The notes beneath the pieces are model-generated. The model made no database searches. It had not been told where the DNA came from and was given only the letters and a program-made list of their open reading frames with translations. 64,000 nt of DNA from positions 124,001 to 188,000 of the forward strand of contig NZ_JAJCTD010000002.1 in NCBI RefSeq assembly GCF_020564565.1, written 5' to 3'. Source of the stretch: Rhodobacter sp. Har01 (GTDB lineage: Bacteria > Pseudomonadota > Alphaproteobacteria > Rhodobacterales > Rhodobacteraceae). The position numbers and the translations under genes are program-made. How positions within the stretch are numbered: position 1 is the stretch's first letter; each line of letters starts with the position of its first letter. Below are positions 35,990 through 45,743 of the stretch, piece after piece.

Positions 35990-36093
35990 ATTTGACCTAC
36001 CTCAATTCTGCCGCCGGGAATTCCGTGGTATGCAGGGTTCACCTCCCTGTTGGACTAGGCCCGGCGCCCTTGTAGGACCCGGGCTTTTCTTTT
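35990..36093 (+). ncRNA. candidate anti-Shine-Dalgarno small RNA, module B
   Basis: Carries the same CCTCCCTGTTGGAC (36042-36055) as module A, again followed at once by a GC stem (GCCCGG/CCGGGC, 36059-36084) and TTTTCTTTT. An AATTC...GAATT stem lies upstream and a TTGACC at 35992-35997 could be a -35 element. Sequence outside the core differs from module A, which suggests related but diverged RNAs. Sits upstream of xth in the same direction. Confidence 0.4.
36059..36093 (+). terminator. terminator-like stem of module B
   Basis: GCCCGG (36059-36064) pairs with CCGGGC (36079-36084) around a 14-base loop, then TTTTCTTTT. It lies 46 bp before the xth start, so xth would need its own promoter or read-through. 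Confidence 0.6.
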
Positions 36094-36138
36094 GGCCGGC
36101 CTGCCCTTAGGTTCGCGCGCCGACCTGCGGAGCGCGCC

Positions 36139-36927
36139 ATGGCCTTTACCCTTGCCACCTGGAACATCAATTCCGTCCGCCTGCGCGAAGGGTTGGTCAC
36201 ACGGCTGCTGGGGCAAGAGGCGCCCGATGTCCTGTGCCTGCAAGAGATCAAGACCCCACTGGACAAGTTCCCGGCCGAGGGGTTTGCGGCGCTGGGCTAC
36301 CGCCACCTCGTGGCGCGCGGGCAAAAGGGCTATAACGGCGTCGCGATCCTGTCCAAGCTGCCCATCGAAGACGCCGGCGACAGCGACTATGCCCGCCTTG
36401 GCCATGCCCGCCACGTTGCGGCCCGGCTGGAAAACGGCGTGGTGATCCACAACTTCTATGTCCCCGCCGGGGGCGACATTCCCGACCGGGACCAGAACGT
36501 GAAGTTCGGCCAGAAGCTGGATTTCCTGACCGACATGCGCGACGCCTTCCGCGCCGACCGGCCCGCCCGCGCCATTCTGGTGGGCGATCTGAACATCGCC
36601 CCGCGCGAGGATGACGTCTGGAACCACAAGGCGCTGCTCAAGATCGTCAGCCACACGCCGGTTGAGGTGGCCCACCTGGCCGATGCGCAGGACGCCGGAA
36701 AATGGGTTGACGTGACCCGCGCCGACATTCCGCAGGGCCTGCTGTACAGCTGGTGGAGCTATCGCGCCCCCGACTGGGACAGCGCCGACAAGGGCCGCCG
36801 GCTGGATCACGTCTGGGCCACCCCCGACATCGCCGGGGCCGCGCATTCCAGCCGCATCCTGCGCGCCGCCCGCGGCTGGGACCAGCCTTCGGACCATGTG
36901 CCGGTCTTTGCCACCTTCGATCTGTGA
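36139..36927 (+). CDS. xthA: exodeoxyribonuclease III
   Basis: 262 residues. ExoIII/AP-endonuclease family: FTLATWNINSVRLRE at the N-terminus, CLQEIKT (metal Glu), LVGDLNIAPREDDVWN (catalytic Asp/Asn) and the C-terminal SDHVPVFATFDL with the active-site Asp-His. It cleaves at abasic sites and degrades 3' ends in base-excision repair. MutY, another base-excision enzyme, is encoded at 59882-60934. A 9-bp hairpin (36937-36961) without T-run follows the stop. Confidence 0.96.
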   Translation: MAFTLATWNINSVRLREGLVTRLLGQEAPDVLCLQEIKTPLDKFPAEGFAALGYRHLVARGQKGYNGVAILSKLPIEDAGDSDYARLGHARHVAARLENGVVIHNFYVPAGGDIPDRDQNVKFGQKLDFLTDMRDAFRADRPARAILVGDLNIAPREDDVWNHKALLKIVSHTPVEVAHLADAQDAGKWVDVTRADIPQGLLYSWWSYRAPDWDSADKGRRLDHVWATPDIAGAAHSSRILRAARGWDQPSDHVPVFATFDL

Positions 36928-37007
36928 CCGAAAACCGGCGCCGCAAGGGGACTGCGGCGCCGAGCAGGCTGCAAAGGATCAGGTGCTGAAATGCAGGGGG
37001 GCGGGGT

Positions 37008-37319
37008 TCAGTAGCCGCTGGAATAGGTGTCGCCGCCTTCGTAGGCCTTCTTCTTGCCATAGCCGCAGTGGGCGTTCGATTCCGCCAGATACTTGCCCGA
37101 GACCCAGCCGCGCTGGCCTTCCCAGGAGATCTCGACCCAGCCGTCCTGCCAGCCATAGCTGTCAAGTGCGGCGCATTTCGGCAGGTAACCGATGACGTCG
37201 TAGTACGTTCCCGGGCCGGTGCGGAAGTTCACGCCGCCGGTCGTCCAGTGGCTGGCGGCCATGGCGGCGGCGGGCAGGGTGGCGGCGATCAGCGCGGCGG
37301 TGGCGAGGGTGCGGAACAT
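37008..37319 (-). CDS. secreted bacterial SH3-domain protein
   Basis: 103 residues. A signal peptide (MFRTLATAALIAATLPAAAMA) precedes a single bacterial SH3 (SH3b) domain: VNFRTGPGTYYDVIGYLPKCAALDSYGWQDGWVEISWEGQRGWVSGKYL. Cys48 and Cys84 may form a disulfide. SH3b domains bind cell-wall peptides or metals, so a periplasmic wall-associated role is likely but unproven. The tail is Lys/Tyr/Gly-rich. Stands 113 bp from the cyclase gene in the same direction. Confidence 0.88.
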   Translation of the reverse strand: MFRTLATAALIAATLPAAAMAASHWTTGGVNFRTGPGTYYDVIGYLPKCAALDSYGWQDGWVEISWEGQRGWVSGKYLAESNAHCGYGKKKAYEGGDTYSSGY

Positions 37320-37432
37320 GTCGTGTCTCCTGTCAGCGGGGGCGGTCGGCCGGGCGGATCATCCGCAGCGGCCCCGATGAGAGACAGGTTAGAGGAGGGG
37401 CGCGGCCCCGGCTGTTCCGCGCGGAACAGGCG

Positions 37433-39256
37433 TCAGGGCAGGGTGAAAAGCTGCATCCGGCCGAAACTGCGCACCTCGGCCTCGCCCAGCGGCCGAAGCG
37501 GACGCCGGGCCGCCGCCGCCGCTGCCGGGCCGATGATGACATCGGGGCCCAGCACCTTGCCGGCCTCTTGCAGCCTTGCGGCCAGGTTCACCGCCGGGCC
37601 GTGCGCGGTATAGTCGATCCTTGCCCCGCCGCCCACGTCGCCCAGGATCGCCGGGCCGGTTTCCACCCCGATCCGGGTGCGCCCCAGCCCCAGCGCGGGC
37701 CGCAGGGATTCGGTCGCGGCGCTGATCTCGAAGGCGGCGGCCAGGGCGGCATCGACATGCCCCGGCTGATCCAGCGGCGCGTTGAACAGCGCGTGCACGG
37801 CATCGCCGACGATCTTGTCGATCATGCCGCCGTGCCGCAGCACCGCCGCCGTCACCGCCGCGAAATAGCGGTCCAGCGTGGCGATCAGTTGTTCGGGCGG
37901 CAGGCTGGCGACCAGGGTCGAAAAGCCCTCAAGGTCGGTGAACAGCGCCGTCACCTCGCGCCGCTCTCCGGCCAGCCGCAACAGCCGCGGGTCGTCGGCC
38001 AGGCGGGCCACCACAGGCCCGGGCAGAAGCTGCCCCATCCGCGCGCGCAAGGCCCGCTCGGCCCGCGCCGAGGCCGCCGCCTGCACCACCAGCGCCAGAA
38101 GCGCCGCGCCGACCAGCGCCGCCGCCGGGACGGCCGGATCGACCAGCGCCCCGGTCGCCCGCTGTGCCGCCACGGCGCCCCCGGCCCAGACGGCGCCCAG
38201 CCCCAGGGCCGTCGCAAAGGCCCGGAGCGGTGCCAGCCGCGCCAGCGCCAAGGCCAACAGCAGGCCGCCCAAGGCCAGCCCCGCGGCCTCGGCCCAGACG
38301 GCCCAACCCGGCCGCCAGGGCAGGCGGCCGGCCAGCAGCCCCTCGGCCAGGTCGGCCGCGATCTGGACCGACGGGTAGAGCGGATCGCCCGCCACCGGCC
38401 GCAGGCCGCCGCGTTGCGGCAGGGACGAGCCGACGAAGACCACCGCCCCCGCCAGCCGCTCGGGCGGCACACGGCCGGCCAGCACCGCCTCGGCCGGCAC
38501 CGTGCGGGCCAGCCGCGCCGCCGTATCGCGCGGCACGAAGCGCAGCGTTCCGGCCAGGTCCAGCGGGAAGGTCGCCGCCCCGGCGCGCAGGGTCATGCCC
38601 TTGCGGCCGTCTTCGGCGGCGATCACCGGCATTTCCAGCGCGCCCGCCCGCCGCAGCGCCTCGATGGGCAATGAGGGCCAGGCGACGCCGCCCACCGTCA
38701 CCGCCGCCGGCACGCTGCGCACCCGCGCCGTGCCGTCGCCGGGCAGCGAGACCGACCCCAGCGTGGCCGCCGCCATCAGCGCCGGGCAAGGCACCTCGGC
38801 CGCCGGGGCCGCCCAAAGGCGCGTCAGCGCCGGCGCGGAGACCGCCAGAACCGGAGGCGGTTGCGGCGCCGGCCCCGCGGCGCCCGACAGAAGGAACCCC
38901 AGCACCGTGGGCGACTTGGCGACGGCCGCTGCCAGCGCCGTGGTCGCCGCGCCGTCGCAACCGCCGGCAAAGACCACGTCCCAGGCCACCACCTTCGGCC
39001 CGGCCAGCGCCAAGGCCTCGGCCAGACGGGCGCTGGCGGCCCGGTCCCAGGGCTGGCCGGCCTGATCGACCGCGCCGATGTCGACGACGACCACCGCCCC
39101 GCCCGCGCCGGGCCGCAGCAGCGCGTCGAACACCCGCTCTTGCGCCGCGGCCAGCACCGCCGGGCGCCACGCCAGCCCCGCCGCGCCGGCCAGGCACAGC
39201 GCCAGTGCCACCAGCCCGGCCTGCACCCGGCGCCAGCGGCGCGGCGGCTTAGTCAT
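37433..39256 (-). CDS. CHASE2-domain class III adenylate cyclase
   Basis: 607 residues. One N-terminal membrane helix (about 12-30), an extracytoplasmic CHASE2 sensor (about 35-310), three membrane helices (about 318-395) and a cytoplasmic class III cyclase domain (about 435-605). Metal-binding aspartates are in LFTDLEGF (Asp441) and KIVGDAVHALF (Asp485), with adenine-selecting Lys481. The GDxVN segment common in the family reads GPAVN (553-557). It makes cAMP in response to an envelope signal. Its ATG overlaps the end of the Crp-type regulator gene by eight bases. Confidence 0.92.
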   Translation of the reverse strand: MTKPPRRWRRVQAGLVALALCLAGAAGLAWRPAVLAAAQERVFDALLRPGAGGAVVVVDIGAVDQAGQPWDRAASARLAEALALAGPKVVAWDVVFAGGCDGAATTALAAAVAKSPTVLGFLLSGAAGPAPQPPPVLAVSAPALTRLWAAPAAEVPCPALMAAATLGSVSLPGDGTARVRSVPAAVTVGGVAWPSLPIEALRRAGALEMPVIAAEDGRKGMTLRAGAATFPLDLAGTLRFVPRDTAARLARTVPAEAVLAGRVPPERLAGAVVFVGSSLPQRGGLRPVAGDPLYPSVQIAADLAEGLLAGRLPWRPGWAVWAEAAGLALGGLLLALALARLAPLRAFATALGLGAVWAGGAVAAQRATGALVDPAVPAAALVGAALLALVVQAAASARAERALRARMGQLLPGPVVARLADDPRLLRLAGERREVTALFTDLEGFSTLVASLPPEQLIATLDRYFAAVTAAVLRHGGMIDKIVGDAVHALFNAPLDQPGHVDAALAAAFEISAATESLRPALGLGRTRIGVETGPAILGDVGGGARIDYTAHGPAVNLAARLQEAGKVLGPDVIIGPAAAAAARRPLRPLGEAEVRSFGRMQLFTLP

Positions 39257-39938
39257 CCGCCGCCGCCTCGGCCCTGAGGAGCGCCAGATCGCAGGCCCAG
39301 ACGCCGCCTTCGTCGCGCAGCACGCCTTCGTCGCGGAAATCCTGCAGCACCCGGTTCACCTTGGGCCGGCTGGCGCCCAAGAGCGCCGCCAACTCGCCCT
39401 GGTTCAGGCCATGGGCGATCCGCGCCCCTTCGGGGATGTCGTCGCCGTGCAACTGCCCCAGCGCGAACAGGAAGAACCGCGCCACCCGGGCGCGCAACTG
39501 GTAAAGCGCGATCGATTCCAGCTGCCCCGTGGTGCCGCGCAGCATCGCGCAAAGATGCGCCAGCGCCGCCTCGCTCAGGCCCGGATGCGCCGCGGCGATC
39601 TGGCGGAAGCCGCGGCGGGTCAGCACCCAGCCGGTCACCGGCCCCGCCGCCGTGGCATCGGCCGACCGCGGCTGGGCGTCGAAGACGGCCAGTTCGCCCA
39701 GCATCTCGCCAGCCTCGGCCTGCCGCAGCACCAGTTCGCGACCCGAGGCGGTCAGCAGCGACACCTTCACCCGGCCGGTTTCAAGCGCCACCAGCCAGTC
39801 GCCCGGATCGCCGCGCTGGAACAGCACCTCGCCCGGCCCCCAGCGCCGCGCCTGCGCGGCGGCGGCCACCGCATCCAGCGCGGCCCCGTCAAGGCCCGCG
39901 AACATGCGGAACGATTTCCAGAACCCGCGCCCGGCCAT
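39249..39938 (-). CDS. Crp/Fnr family transcriptional regulator
   Basis: 229 residues. The cyclic-nucleotide-binding beta-roll (about 10-125) includes PGEVLFQRGDPGDWLVALETGRVKV and the phosphate-binding-like MLGELAVFDAQPRSADATA, in which Gly-Glu-Leu-Ala and Arg-Ser fit the cAMP-binding cassette. A dimer helix follows and a C-terminal winged helix has LNQGELAALLGASRPKVNRVLQDFRDEGVL. No N-terminal Fnr cysteines. Lying between FecR and the adenylate cyclase genes, it is a natural cAMP effector (inference). ATG at 39938. Confidence 0.92.
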   Translation of the reverse strand: MAGRGFWKSFRMFAGLDGAALDAVAAAAQARRWGPGEVLFQRGDPGDWLVALETGRVKVSLLTASGRELVLRQAEAGEMLGELAVFDAQPRSADATAAGPVTGWVLTRRGFRQIAAAHPGLSEAALAHLCAMLRGTTGQLESIALYQLRARVARFFLFALGQLHGDDIPEGARIAHGLNQGELAALLGASRPKVNRVLQDFRDEGVLRDEGGVWACDLALLRAEAAADD

Positions 39939-39943
39939 GGCGC

Positions 39944-40549
39944 TCAGGGCGTCAGGCCCACGCTCTCGAACGCCTCTTGCACCCGCGGCGCGCCCCATTG
40001 CGCCACCTCGGAAGGCGGGCCGTCGGCCGTCAGGTTCACCCCGTCGCCCGGCCCCAACTCGCGGGTCACGCCGGCATTGGTCACCACCACGCGGCCGCGG
40101 TCGCAGAAGACGGCATACTCGCCACGGCTTGGGCCGACGAAGAACCGCGTGCCGCGCACGCCGATCTGGCCGAAACCGGTGTCAAAGGTCAGGTCCACCG
40201 GGGCCAGCCCCTCGGGCCGGTCAAAGACGATGGCCCCGCCGACCTGAATTTCGCCGCCCACATCGGCCAGATAGCGCGACAGCACCACCGTGGTCGCCGC
40301 GCCCATGTTCACCCGCGTGTCGGTTTCCAGGATCAGCAGCGCCAGCGCGTTCTCGCCGGTCAGCGCGGTGTCGCCCTCGGCCAGGGCCATGCCCGCCGAC
40401 ATCGGGGCCGGGGCGTCGTCATGCACCAGGGTCGCCTCGCCCGTCACCTCGGCCACCGAGCCGATGGGGGTCTGGGCCTGGGCGCGGCGGGGCAGAAAGG
40501 GCAGCACACCGGCGGCTAGAAGGGCGGCACGGCGGGTGAGGCGGACCAT
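39944..40549 (-). CDS. FecR-domain periplasmic protein 1
   Basis: 201 residues. The N-terminus MVRLTRRAALLAAGVLPFLPRRAQA is a signal peptide, with a twin-arginine look. The FecR domain (about 28-175) includes SVAEVTGEATLVHDD, GDTALTGENALALLIL, TDTRVNMGAATTVVLSRY and FDTGFGQIGVRGTRFFVGP. FecR-like domains sense or transmit signals across the envelope. The C-terminus PRVQEAFESVGLTP is shared with the neighbouring paralogue. Five bases separate it from the Crp-type gene, so they share an mRNA. Confidence 0.88.
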   Translation of the reverse strand: MVRLTRRAALLAAGVLPFLPRRAQAQTPIGSVAEVTGEATLVHDDAPAPMSAGMALAEGDTALTGENALALLILETDTRVNMGAATTVVLSRYLADVGGEIQVGGAIVFDRPEGLAPVDLTFDTGFGQIGVRGTRFFVGPSRGEYAVFCDRGRVVVTNAGVTRELGPGDGVNLTADGPPSEVAQWGAPRVQEAFESVGLTP

Positions 40550-40638
40550 GAGCAATTCTCCGGGCAATCTGACGGACAAAGGTGTGCTGCAAAGCTAGCA
40601 AAGCGCAACCCGCCCGGCAACGGCGGGAACACGGACCC

Positions 40639-41310
40639 TCAGGCCGACAATCCGACGCTGGCGAAGGCCTCGGCCACGCGGTTGTCGGACCAGCGTGCCA
40701 CCGCAGGCGGCAGGGCCGGCGCAGGCGCAAGCAGACCATCCGAGGGGTCCGCCTCGGGCAGGATCGCGGCGCCCGGCTGCAGCGGAAACGGAGACGGCAG
40801 GTCGATGCCCTCGCCCGCGGCCAGAACGACCTCGGTCGCGGGCGCCACCACGCGGGCCTTGCCGTCGCGCACGAAGACGGCGCTGCCCTTCAGGCTTTCG
40901 ATGAAAACCTGGGCATCGGCCAGAAGCACCTGGAACTCGGCGCTGTTCACGGCCATCACGCTGGCCGGATCGGAGGCGCGGCGATCCACCACCAGGGTGC
41001 CCGAGACGGCAAGGCTGCCACCGCGGTCATGCGTCACCACCTGCAGCGCCATCTGCGTCTGCCGGCCGGCGTGAAGCCGCGTGCCATCGGGCAGGGCCAG
41101 TTCGACCGGACCCTCGGGGCCGGTGTCAAGGCTGCTGCCTGCGGGCAGGCGCTGACCTGGGCGCAGCGCGATGACGGTCGCGTCGGGCAGCGTCGCGACG
41201 GCGCCGCCGGCGGCGGCGACCACCTCGGCGGAGTCGGCCGCGGCCCGGACCTGAAGCGGCATCAGCGGCCAGAGGCCAACCGTCAGGGCAAGGCGGCGCG
41301 TCAGGATCAT
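40639..41310 (-). CDS. FecR-domain periplasmic protein 2
   Basis: 223 residues. Signal peptide MILTRRLALTVGLWPLMPLQVRA, then a FecR-like domain with PGQRLPAGSSLDTGPEGPVELALPDGTRLHAGRQTQMAL. The C-terminus NRVAEAFASVGLSA mirrors that of protein 1, so the two are paralogues, though overall identity is low. It lies 89 bp upstream of FecR protein 1 in the same direction. Probably part of the same signalling unit as the cyclase and the Crp-type regulator. Confidence 0.83.
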   Translation of the reverse strand: MILTRRLALTVGLWPLMPLQVRAAADSAEVVAAAGGAVATLPDATVIALRPGQRLPAGSSLDTGPEGPVELALPDGTRLHAGRQTQMALQVVTHDRGGSLAVSGTLVVDRRASDPASVMAVNSAEFQVLLADAQVFIESLKGSAVFVRDGKARVVAPATEVVLAAGEGIDLPSPFPLQPGAAILPEADPSDGLLAPAPALPPAVARWSDNRVAEAFASVGLSA

Positions 41311-41560
41311 GTTGGAACCGATGGACGTTGCTTTCGCCAGCCTAGCCCGCAGCGCGGGTTGCGGACAAGGGCGGGCGCGGACCGCCAGGACGACGGGATG
41401 CACCGCGCCGGCGCCGGATCGGGAGCAGTGCCCGCCGACAAAAAAGCCACATCCGGGGGGATCAACCCCAAGGTCTGGCTGCGAAATTCTGGACCGATGC
41501 GAAACCTGCGGCTATCCTTGCGGTGAACGGGGCGCAACGATCCCGCGGCTTGAGGCAGCA

Positions 41561-42739
41561 ATGGCGTTCCCAGAGCGGTTTTCGAACCTGCCTGACTATG
41601 CGTTTCCGCGCCTGCGGAAGCTGCTGGACAAACATGCGCCGGGGGGCGAGCCCATCGCCATGACCATCGGCGAGCCGCGCCATGCCATGCCGGATTTCGT
41701 CGGCCGCATCCTGGCCGAGAACCTGGCCGGCTTCGGGGTCTATCCCCCGAACGACGGCACGTCGGAACTGCTGGCCGCCATCGCGGGCTGGATCGCGCGC
41801 CGGTACGGGGTGGAGCTGTCGCAAGACCGCCTGATGGTGCTTAACGGCACCCGCGAGGGGCTGTTCAACGCCGCCATCGCGCTGTGCCCCGAGGAAAAGG
41901 CCGGAAAGCGCCCCGTGGTACTGATGCCGAACCCGTTCTACCAGGTCTATGCCGTGGCCGCCCTGGCCGTGGGGGCCGAGCCGGTCTATGTGCCCGCCAC
42001 CGCCGCCACCGGCTTTCTGCCCGACTATGGCAGACTGCCGAAGGACATTCTTGACCGCACCGCCATCGCCTATATCTGCTCGCCCGCGAACCCGCAGGGG
42101 GCGGTCGCTTCGGCCGATTACCTGGCTGACCTGCTGGCACTGGCCGAACGCCATGACTTCCGCGTCTTCGCCGACGAGTGCTATTCGGAGATCTGGCGCA
42201 AGACGGCGCCGCCCGGCCTGCTGGCCGTGGCCCAGGCGCAGGGCGCCGACCCCGAGCGCGTCGCGGTGTTCCATTCGCTTTCAAAGCGGTCGAACCTGCC
42301 GGGCCTGCGGTCCGGTTTCGTTGCCGCCGGCCTTGAGGCCATGGCCCGCATCCGCCAGCTGCGCGCCTTTGCCGGCGCGCCGCTGCCCTTGCCGCTGCAA
42401 CGGGTGGCCGAGGCCTGCTGGCAGGACGAAGCGCATGTCGAGGCCAGCCGCGCGCTGTATCAGCAGAAATTCCACGACGCGGCGCAGGTCTTTGCCGGCC
42501 ACCAGGGCATTGCCCTGCCAGACGGCGGCTTTTTCCTGTGGCTTCCGGTGGAAGACGGCGAGGCGGCCGCATTGAAACTGTGGCGCGAGACCGGCGTGCG
42601 GGTATTGCCCGGCGCCTATCTGTCGCGCGACGTCGGGGACGAAAACCCCGGCAAGGGATACATCCGGGTCGCATTGGTGGCCCCAAGGCAAGAAACGCAG
42701 CGCGGGCTGACGCAGCTTCGCGACTGCTTGTACGATTGA
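41561..42739 (+). CDS. PLP-dependent aminotransferase, DapC-like
   Basis: 392 residues, fold type I class I/II aminotransferase. Typical segments are [25 protein letters not shown] (Asn-Pro motif), [11 protein letters not shown] (Asp that binds the pyridine nitrogen) and [17 protein letters not shown], which holds the PLP lysine. The [14 protein letters not shown] form is typical of succinyldiaminopimelate aminotransferase (DapC), which would act right after DapD (encoded at 1713). Alternatives are aspartate/alanine-type enzymes. ATG at 41561; ftsK follows 13 bp after its stop. The 250-bp gap upstream shows nothing beyond a possible promoter. Confidence 0.88.
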   Translation: MAFPERFSNLPDYAFPRLRKLLDKHAPGGEPIAMTIGEPRHAMPDFVGRILAENLAGFGVYPPNDGTSELLAAIAGWIARRYGVELSQDRLMVLNGTREGLFNAAIALCPEEKAGKRPVVLMPNPFYQVYAVAALAVGAEPVYVPATAATGFLPDYGRLPKDILDRTAIAYICSPANPQGAVASADYLADLLALAERHDFRVFADECYSEIWRKTAPPGLLAVAQAQGADPERVAVFHSLSKRSNLPGLRSGFVAAGLEAMARIRQLRAFAGAPLPLPLQRVAEACWQDEAHVEASRALYQQKFHDAAQVFAGHQGIALPDGGFFLWLPVEDGEAAALKLWRETGVRVLPGAYLSRDVGDENPGKGYIRVALVAPRQETQRGLTQLRDCLYD

Positions 42740-42752
42740 AGGGCAGGGCAGC

Positions 42753-45734
42753 ATGGCATCCTATCAGGCACGGCAGCGTGATCCGCTTCTGGACCAGACC
42801 ACCCAGGCAATGCTGGAACGCCGGGGGCGGGAACTTTTCGGCGTCGTGCTGATCTTCCTGGCGTTGGCCTTCACGGCCACGCTGGGCACCTATTCGCCGG
42901 AAGACCCGGGCTGGATGGTCGCCACCGAAGAGCCGGCCCGCAACATGCTGGGCCGCTTCGGCGCCGCAGGCGCCTCGACGCTGGTGATCCTGATCGGCCG
43001 CGGCGCCTGGGCGATTCCGCTGGTCCTGCTGGCCTGGGGGGTGCGGTTCCTGATCCATCGCGGCGGCGAGAGAGCGCTGGCCCGGGTGGTTTTTGCCGTG
43101 ATTGCCGTCGCCGTGGCGGCAACCTATGCCGCCACGCTGGCCACGCCTGCCGGATGGCCGCATGCCTTCGGACTGGGCGGGCTGTTCGGCGAAACGGTTG
43201 CCGGGGCGCTGGTCGGGGTCATCCCCGGCCCGATCGGCCTTGCGCTGAAACTGGTGTCGCTGCTGAGCTTTCTCGCCCTGGTCGCCATGATGCTGTATGT
43301 CACCGGCTTTGACCGCGCCGAACTGCGCGGCATCGCCCGCGCGATGCTGGTCGGCTCTGTCACCGCCTATGCCGGAGCCGCCACGCTGGCCGGTCGCGGC
43401 GCTTCGGGCGCCCTGGGCACCGCCCGCGACCTGGCCGAGCGCCGCCGCGCCCGGGCCGCCGCGACCGGTTTTTCCGCGGCCGACCCGCTGGCCTCGTCTG
43501 CCGCCGCCGCGCGCGCCGGGCTGGTTCGCCGCGCGCCGCCGCAGGGGATCTCGGACAGCCTTGCGCCCGAGCCGCTTGCGGCCGCGCCGGCCTGGAACGC
43601 GCCCTCGACACTGCGTGCCGAGCCGCGCCGCTTCGATGCGCCCATCGACCTGCCGAAAGAGAAGCTGGGGTTCCTTGCCCGGATGCGCCGCGTGGTGGAC
43701 CCGGAGCCGGAGCTGGTGGAACCCGCCCTTTCCGCGGCGGCCTTTGCCGCCGACCTGCCGCAGGAAGACCGCATCCGCGCCCGCATCTCGGACGTGATCC
43801 GCGCCCGCAGCGGATTGGCCCCGGCCGCTGCCGCAGCGACCACCGGCCTGACCGCTGTCCAGGCCGCCGTCGCCGCCCGCCGGGCCGAGCCGCCGGTGTT
43901 GCGCCAGAAATCCGCCTATCCCGGCCCGGCCCTGCTGACGACGGACCTTTACCCCGACGCCTTGCCGCCCGAACCGCCGGTCACCGCCACCCCGCGGGCG
44001 ATTCCGCCCGTTCCGGCCTTTGACGCCAGCCCCGAGTTGGACGACGACTGGCAAGCCGAAGACGAGGCGGACATCGACCTTGACCCGGTGCCCTTCGTGT
44101 CGTCCCGCCCGATGCCGCTTTCCACCGACCGCCGCCCGCTGGTGCAGGCGCCCGCAAGACCCGTGCAGCCCTCGGCCCGCGCGCTGGCCGAGGCGCAGCC
44201 CCGGCTGCGCTTTGAAGAGCCTCAGCCCGTCTATGAGCTTCCGCCGCTGTCACTGCTGGCCAGCGCGGTCACCATCGCTCGCAGCCAGTTGTCGGACGAA
44301 TCACTGGAGGAAAACGCCCGCATGCTGGAAAGCGTGCTGGACGATTACGGCGTCAAGGGCGAGATCGTCAGCGTCCGCCCCGGCCCCGTCGTCACCATGT
44401 ACGAGTTGGAACCGGCGCCGGGCCTGAAGGCCAGCCGCGTGATCGGCCTGGCCGACGACATCGCCCGCAGCATGTCGGCACTGTCGGCGCGCGTCTCCAC
44501 TGTGCCGGGCCGCAGCGTGATCGGCATCGAACTGCCGAATGCGCACCGCGAGAAGGTGTTCCTGAAGGAAATCCTCTCGGCCCGCGAGTTTGGCGATACC
44601 AACATGCGGCTGCCGCTGGCCCTGGGCAAGGACATCGGCGGTGGGCCGGTCATCGCCAACCTGTCGAAGATGCCCCACCTGCTGATCGCCGGCACCACCG
44701 GATCGGGCAAGTCGGTGGCCATCAACACGATGATCCTGAGCCTGCTTTACAAGCTGACGCCCGAGGAGTGCCGGCTGATCATGATCGACCCGAAGATGCT
44801 GGAACTGTCGGTCTATGACGGCATCCCGCATCTGCTGTCCCCCGTCGTCACAGACCCGAAGAAGGCGGTGGTCGCCCTGAAATGGGTGGTGGGCGAGATG
44901 GAGGAACGCTATCGCAAGATGTCCAAGATGGGGGTGCGCAACATCGAGGGCTACAACGGCCGCGTCCGCGAGGCGCTGGCCAAGGGCGAGATGTTCAAGC
45001 GCACCATCCAGACCGGGTTTGACGACGAAACCGGCGATCCGGTGTTCGAGACCGAGGAATTCGCCCCCGTCGCCATTCCCTACATCGTGGTGATCGTGGA
45101 CGAAATGGCCGACCTGATGATGGTCGCCGGCAAGGAAATCGAGGCCTGCATCCAGCGCCTTGCCCAGATGGCGCGGGCCAGCGGCATTCACCTGATCATG
45201 GCGACGCAACGCCCGTCGGTGGACGTGATCACCGGCACCATCAAGGCCAACTTCCCCACCCGGATTTCCTTCCAGGTCACCTCCAAGATCGACAGCCGCA
45301 CCATCCTGGGCGAACAGGGCGCCGAGCAGCTGCTGGGCCAGGGCGACATGCTGTACATGGGCAACGGCGCGCGGATCACCCGCATCCACGGACCCTTCGT
45401 TTCCGACGAAGAGGTCGAGGAAATCGTCAACCACCTCAAGAGCTTCGGCCCGCCGGCCTATATGTCGGGCGTGGTCGAGGGCCCCGAGGACGACGTGGCC
45501 TCGGACATTGACATGGTGCTGGGCCTGGGCGGCGACGGCAGCGACGACGCGCTGTATGATCAGGCGGTGGCGATCGTGGCCAAGGACCGCAAATGCAGCA
45601 CCAGCTACATTCAGCGCAAGCTGGGCATCGGCTACAACAAGGCCGCAAGGCTGGTCGAGCAGATGGAGGACCAGGGCGTCGTCACCCCGGCGAACCACGT
45701 CGGCAAGCGCGAGATCCTGATCCCCGAGGCGTAG
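42753..45734 (+). CDS. ftsK: DNA translocase FtsK
   Basis: 993 residues. Four or five N-terminal membrane helices (about 30-195) anchor it at the division septum; a long proline/alanine-rich linker (about 200-480) follows; the motor domain has Walker A GTTGSGKS at about 647-654 and Walker [12 protein letters not shown]. The C-terminal winged-helix gamma domain (about 930-993, [30 protein letters not shown]) reads KOPS sites. It pumps chromosome termini and activates XerCD dimer resolution. Convergent with cbbY, with only nine bases between. Confidence 0.97.
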   Translation: MASYQARQRDPLLDQTTQAMLERRGRELFGVVLIFLALAFTATLGTYSPEDPGWMVATEEPARNMLGRFGAAGASTLVILIGRGAWAIPLVLLAWGVRFLIHRGGERALARVVFAVIAVAVAATYAATLATPAGWPHAFGLGGLFGETVAGALVGVIPGPIGLALKLVSLLSFLALVAMMLYVTGFDRAELRGIARAMLVGSVTAYAGAATLAGRGASGALGTARDLAERRRARAAATGFSAADPLASSAAAARAGLVRRAPPQGISDSLAPEPLAAAPAWNAPSTLRAEPRRFDAPIDLPKEKLGFLARMRRVVDPEPELVEPALSAAAFAADLPQEDRIRARISDVIRARSGLAPAAAAATTGLTAVQAAVAARRAEPPVLRQKSAYPGPALLTTDLYPDALPPEPPVTATPRAIPPVPAFDASPELDDDWQAEDEADIDLDPVPFVSSRPMPLSTDRRPLVQAPARPVQPSARALAEAQPRLRFEEPQPVYELPPLSLLASAVTIARSQLSDESLEENARMLESVLDDYGVKGEIVSVRPGPVVTMYELEPAPGLKASRVIGLADDIARSMSALSARVSTVPGRSVIGIELPNAHREKVFLKEILSAREFGDTNMRLPLALGKDIGGGPVIANLSKMPHLLIAGTTGSGKSVAINTMILSLLYKLTPEECRLIMIDPKMLELSVYDGIPHLLSPVVTDPKKAVVALKWVVGEMEERYRKMSKMGVRNIEGYNGRVREALAKGEMFKRTIQTGFDDETGDPVFETEEFAPVAIPYIVVIVDEMADLMMVAGKEIEACIQRLAQMARASGIHLIMATQRPSVDVITGTIKANFPTRISFQVTSKIDSRTILGEQGAEQLLGQGDMLYMGNGARITRIHGPFVSDEEVEEIVNHLKSFGPPAYMSGVVEGPEDDVASDIDMVLGLGGDGSDDALYDQAVAIVAKDRKCSTSYIQRKLGIGYNKAARLVEQMEDQGVVTPANHVGKREILIPEA

Positions 45735-45743
45735 GGCCCGGGG

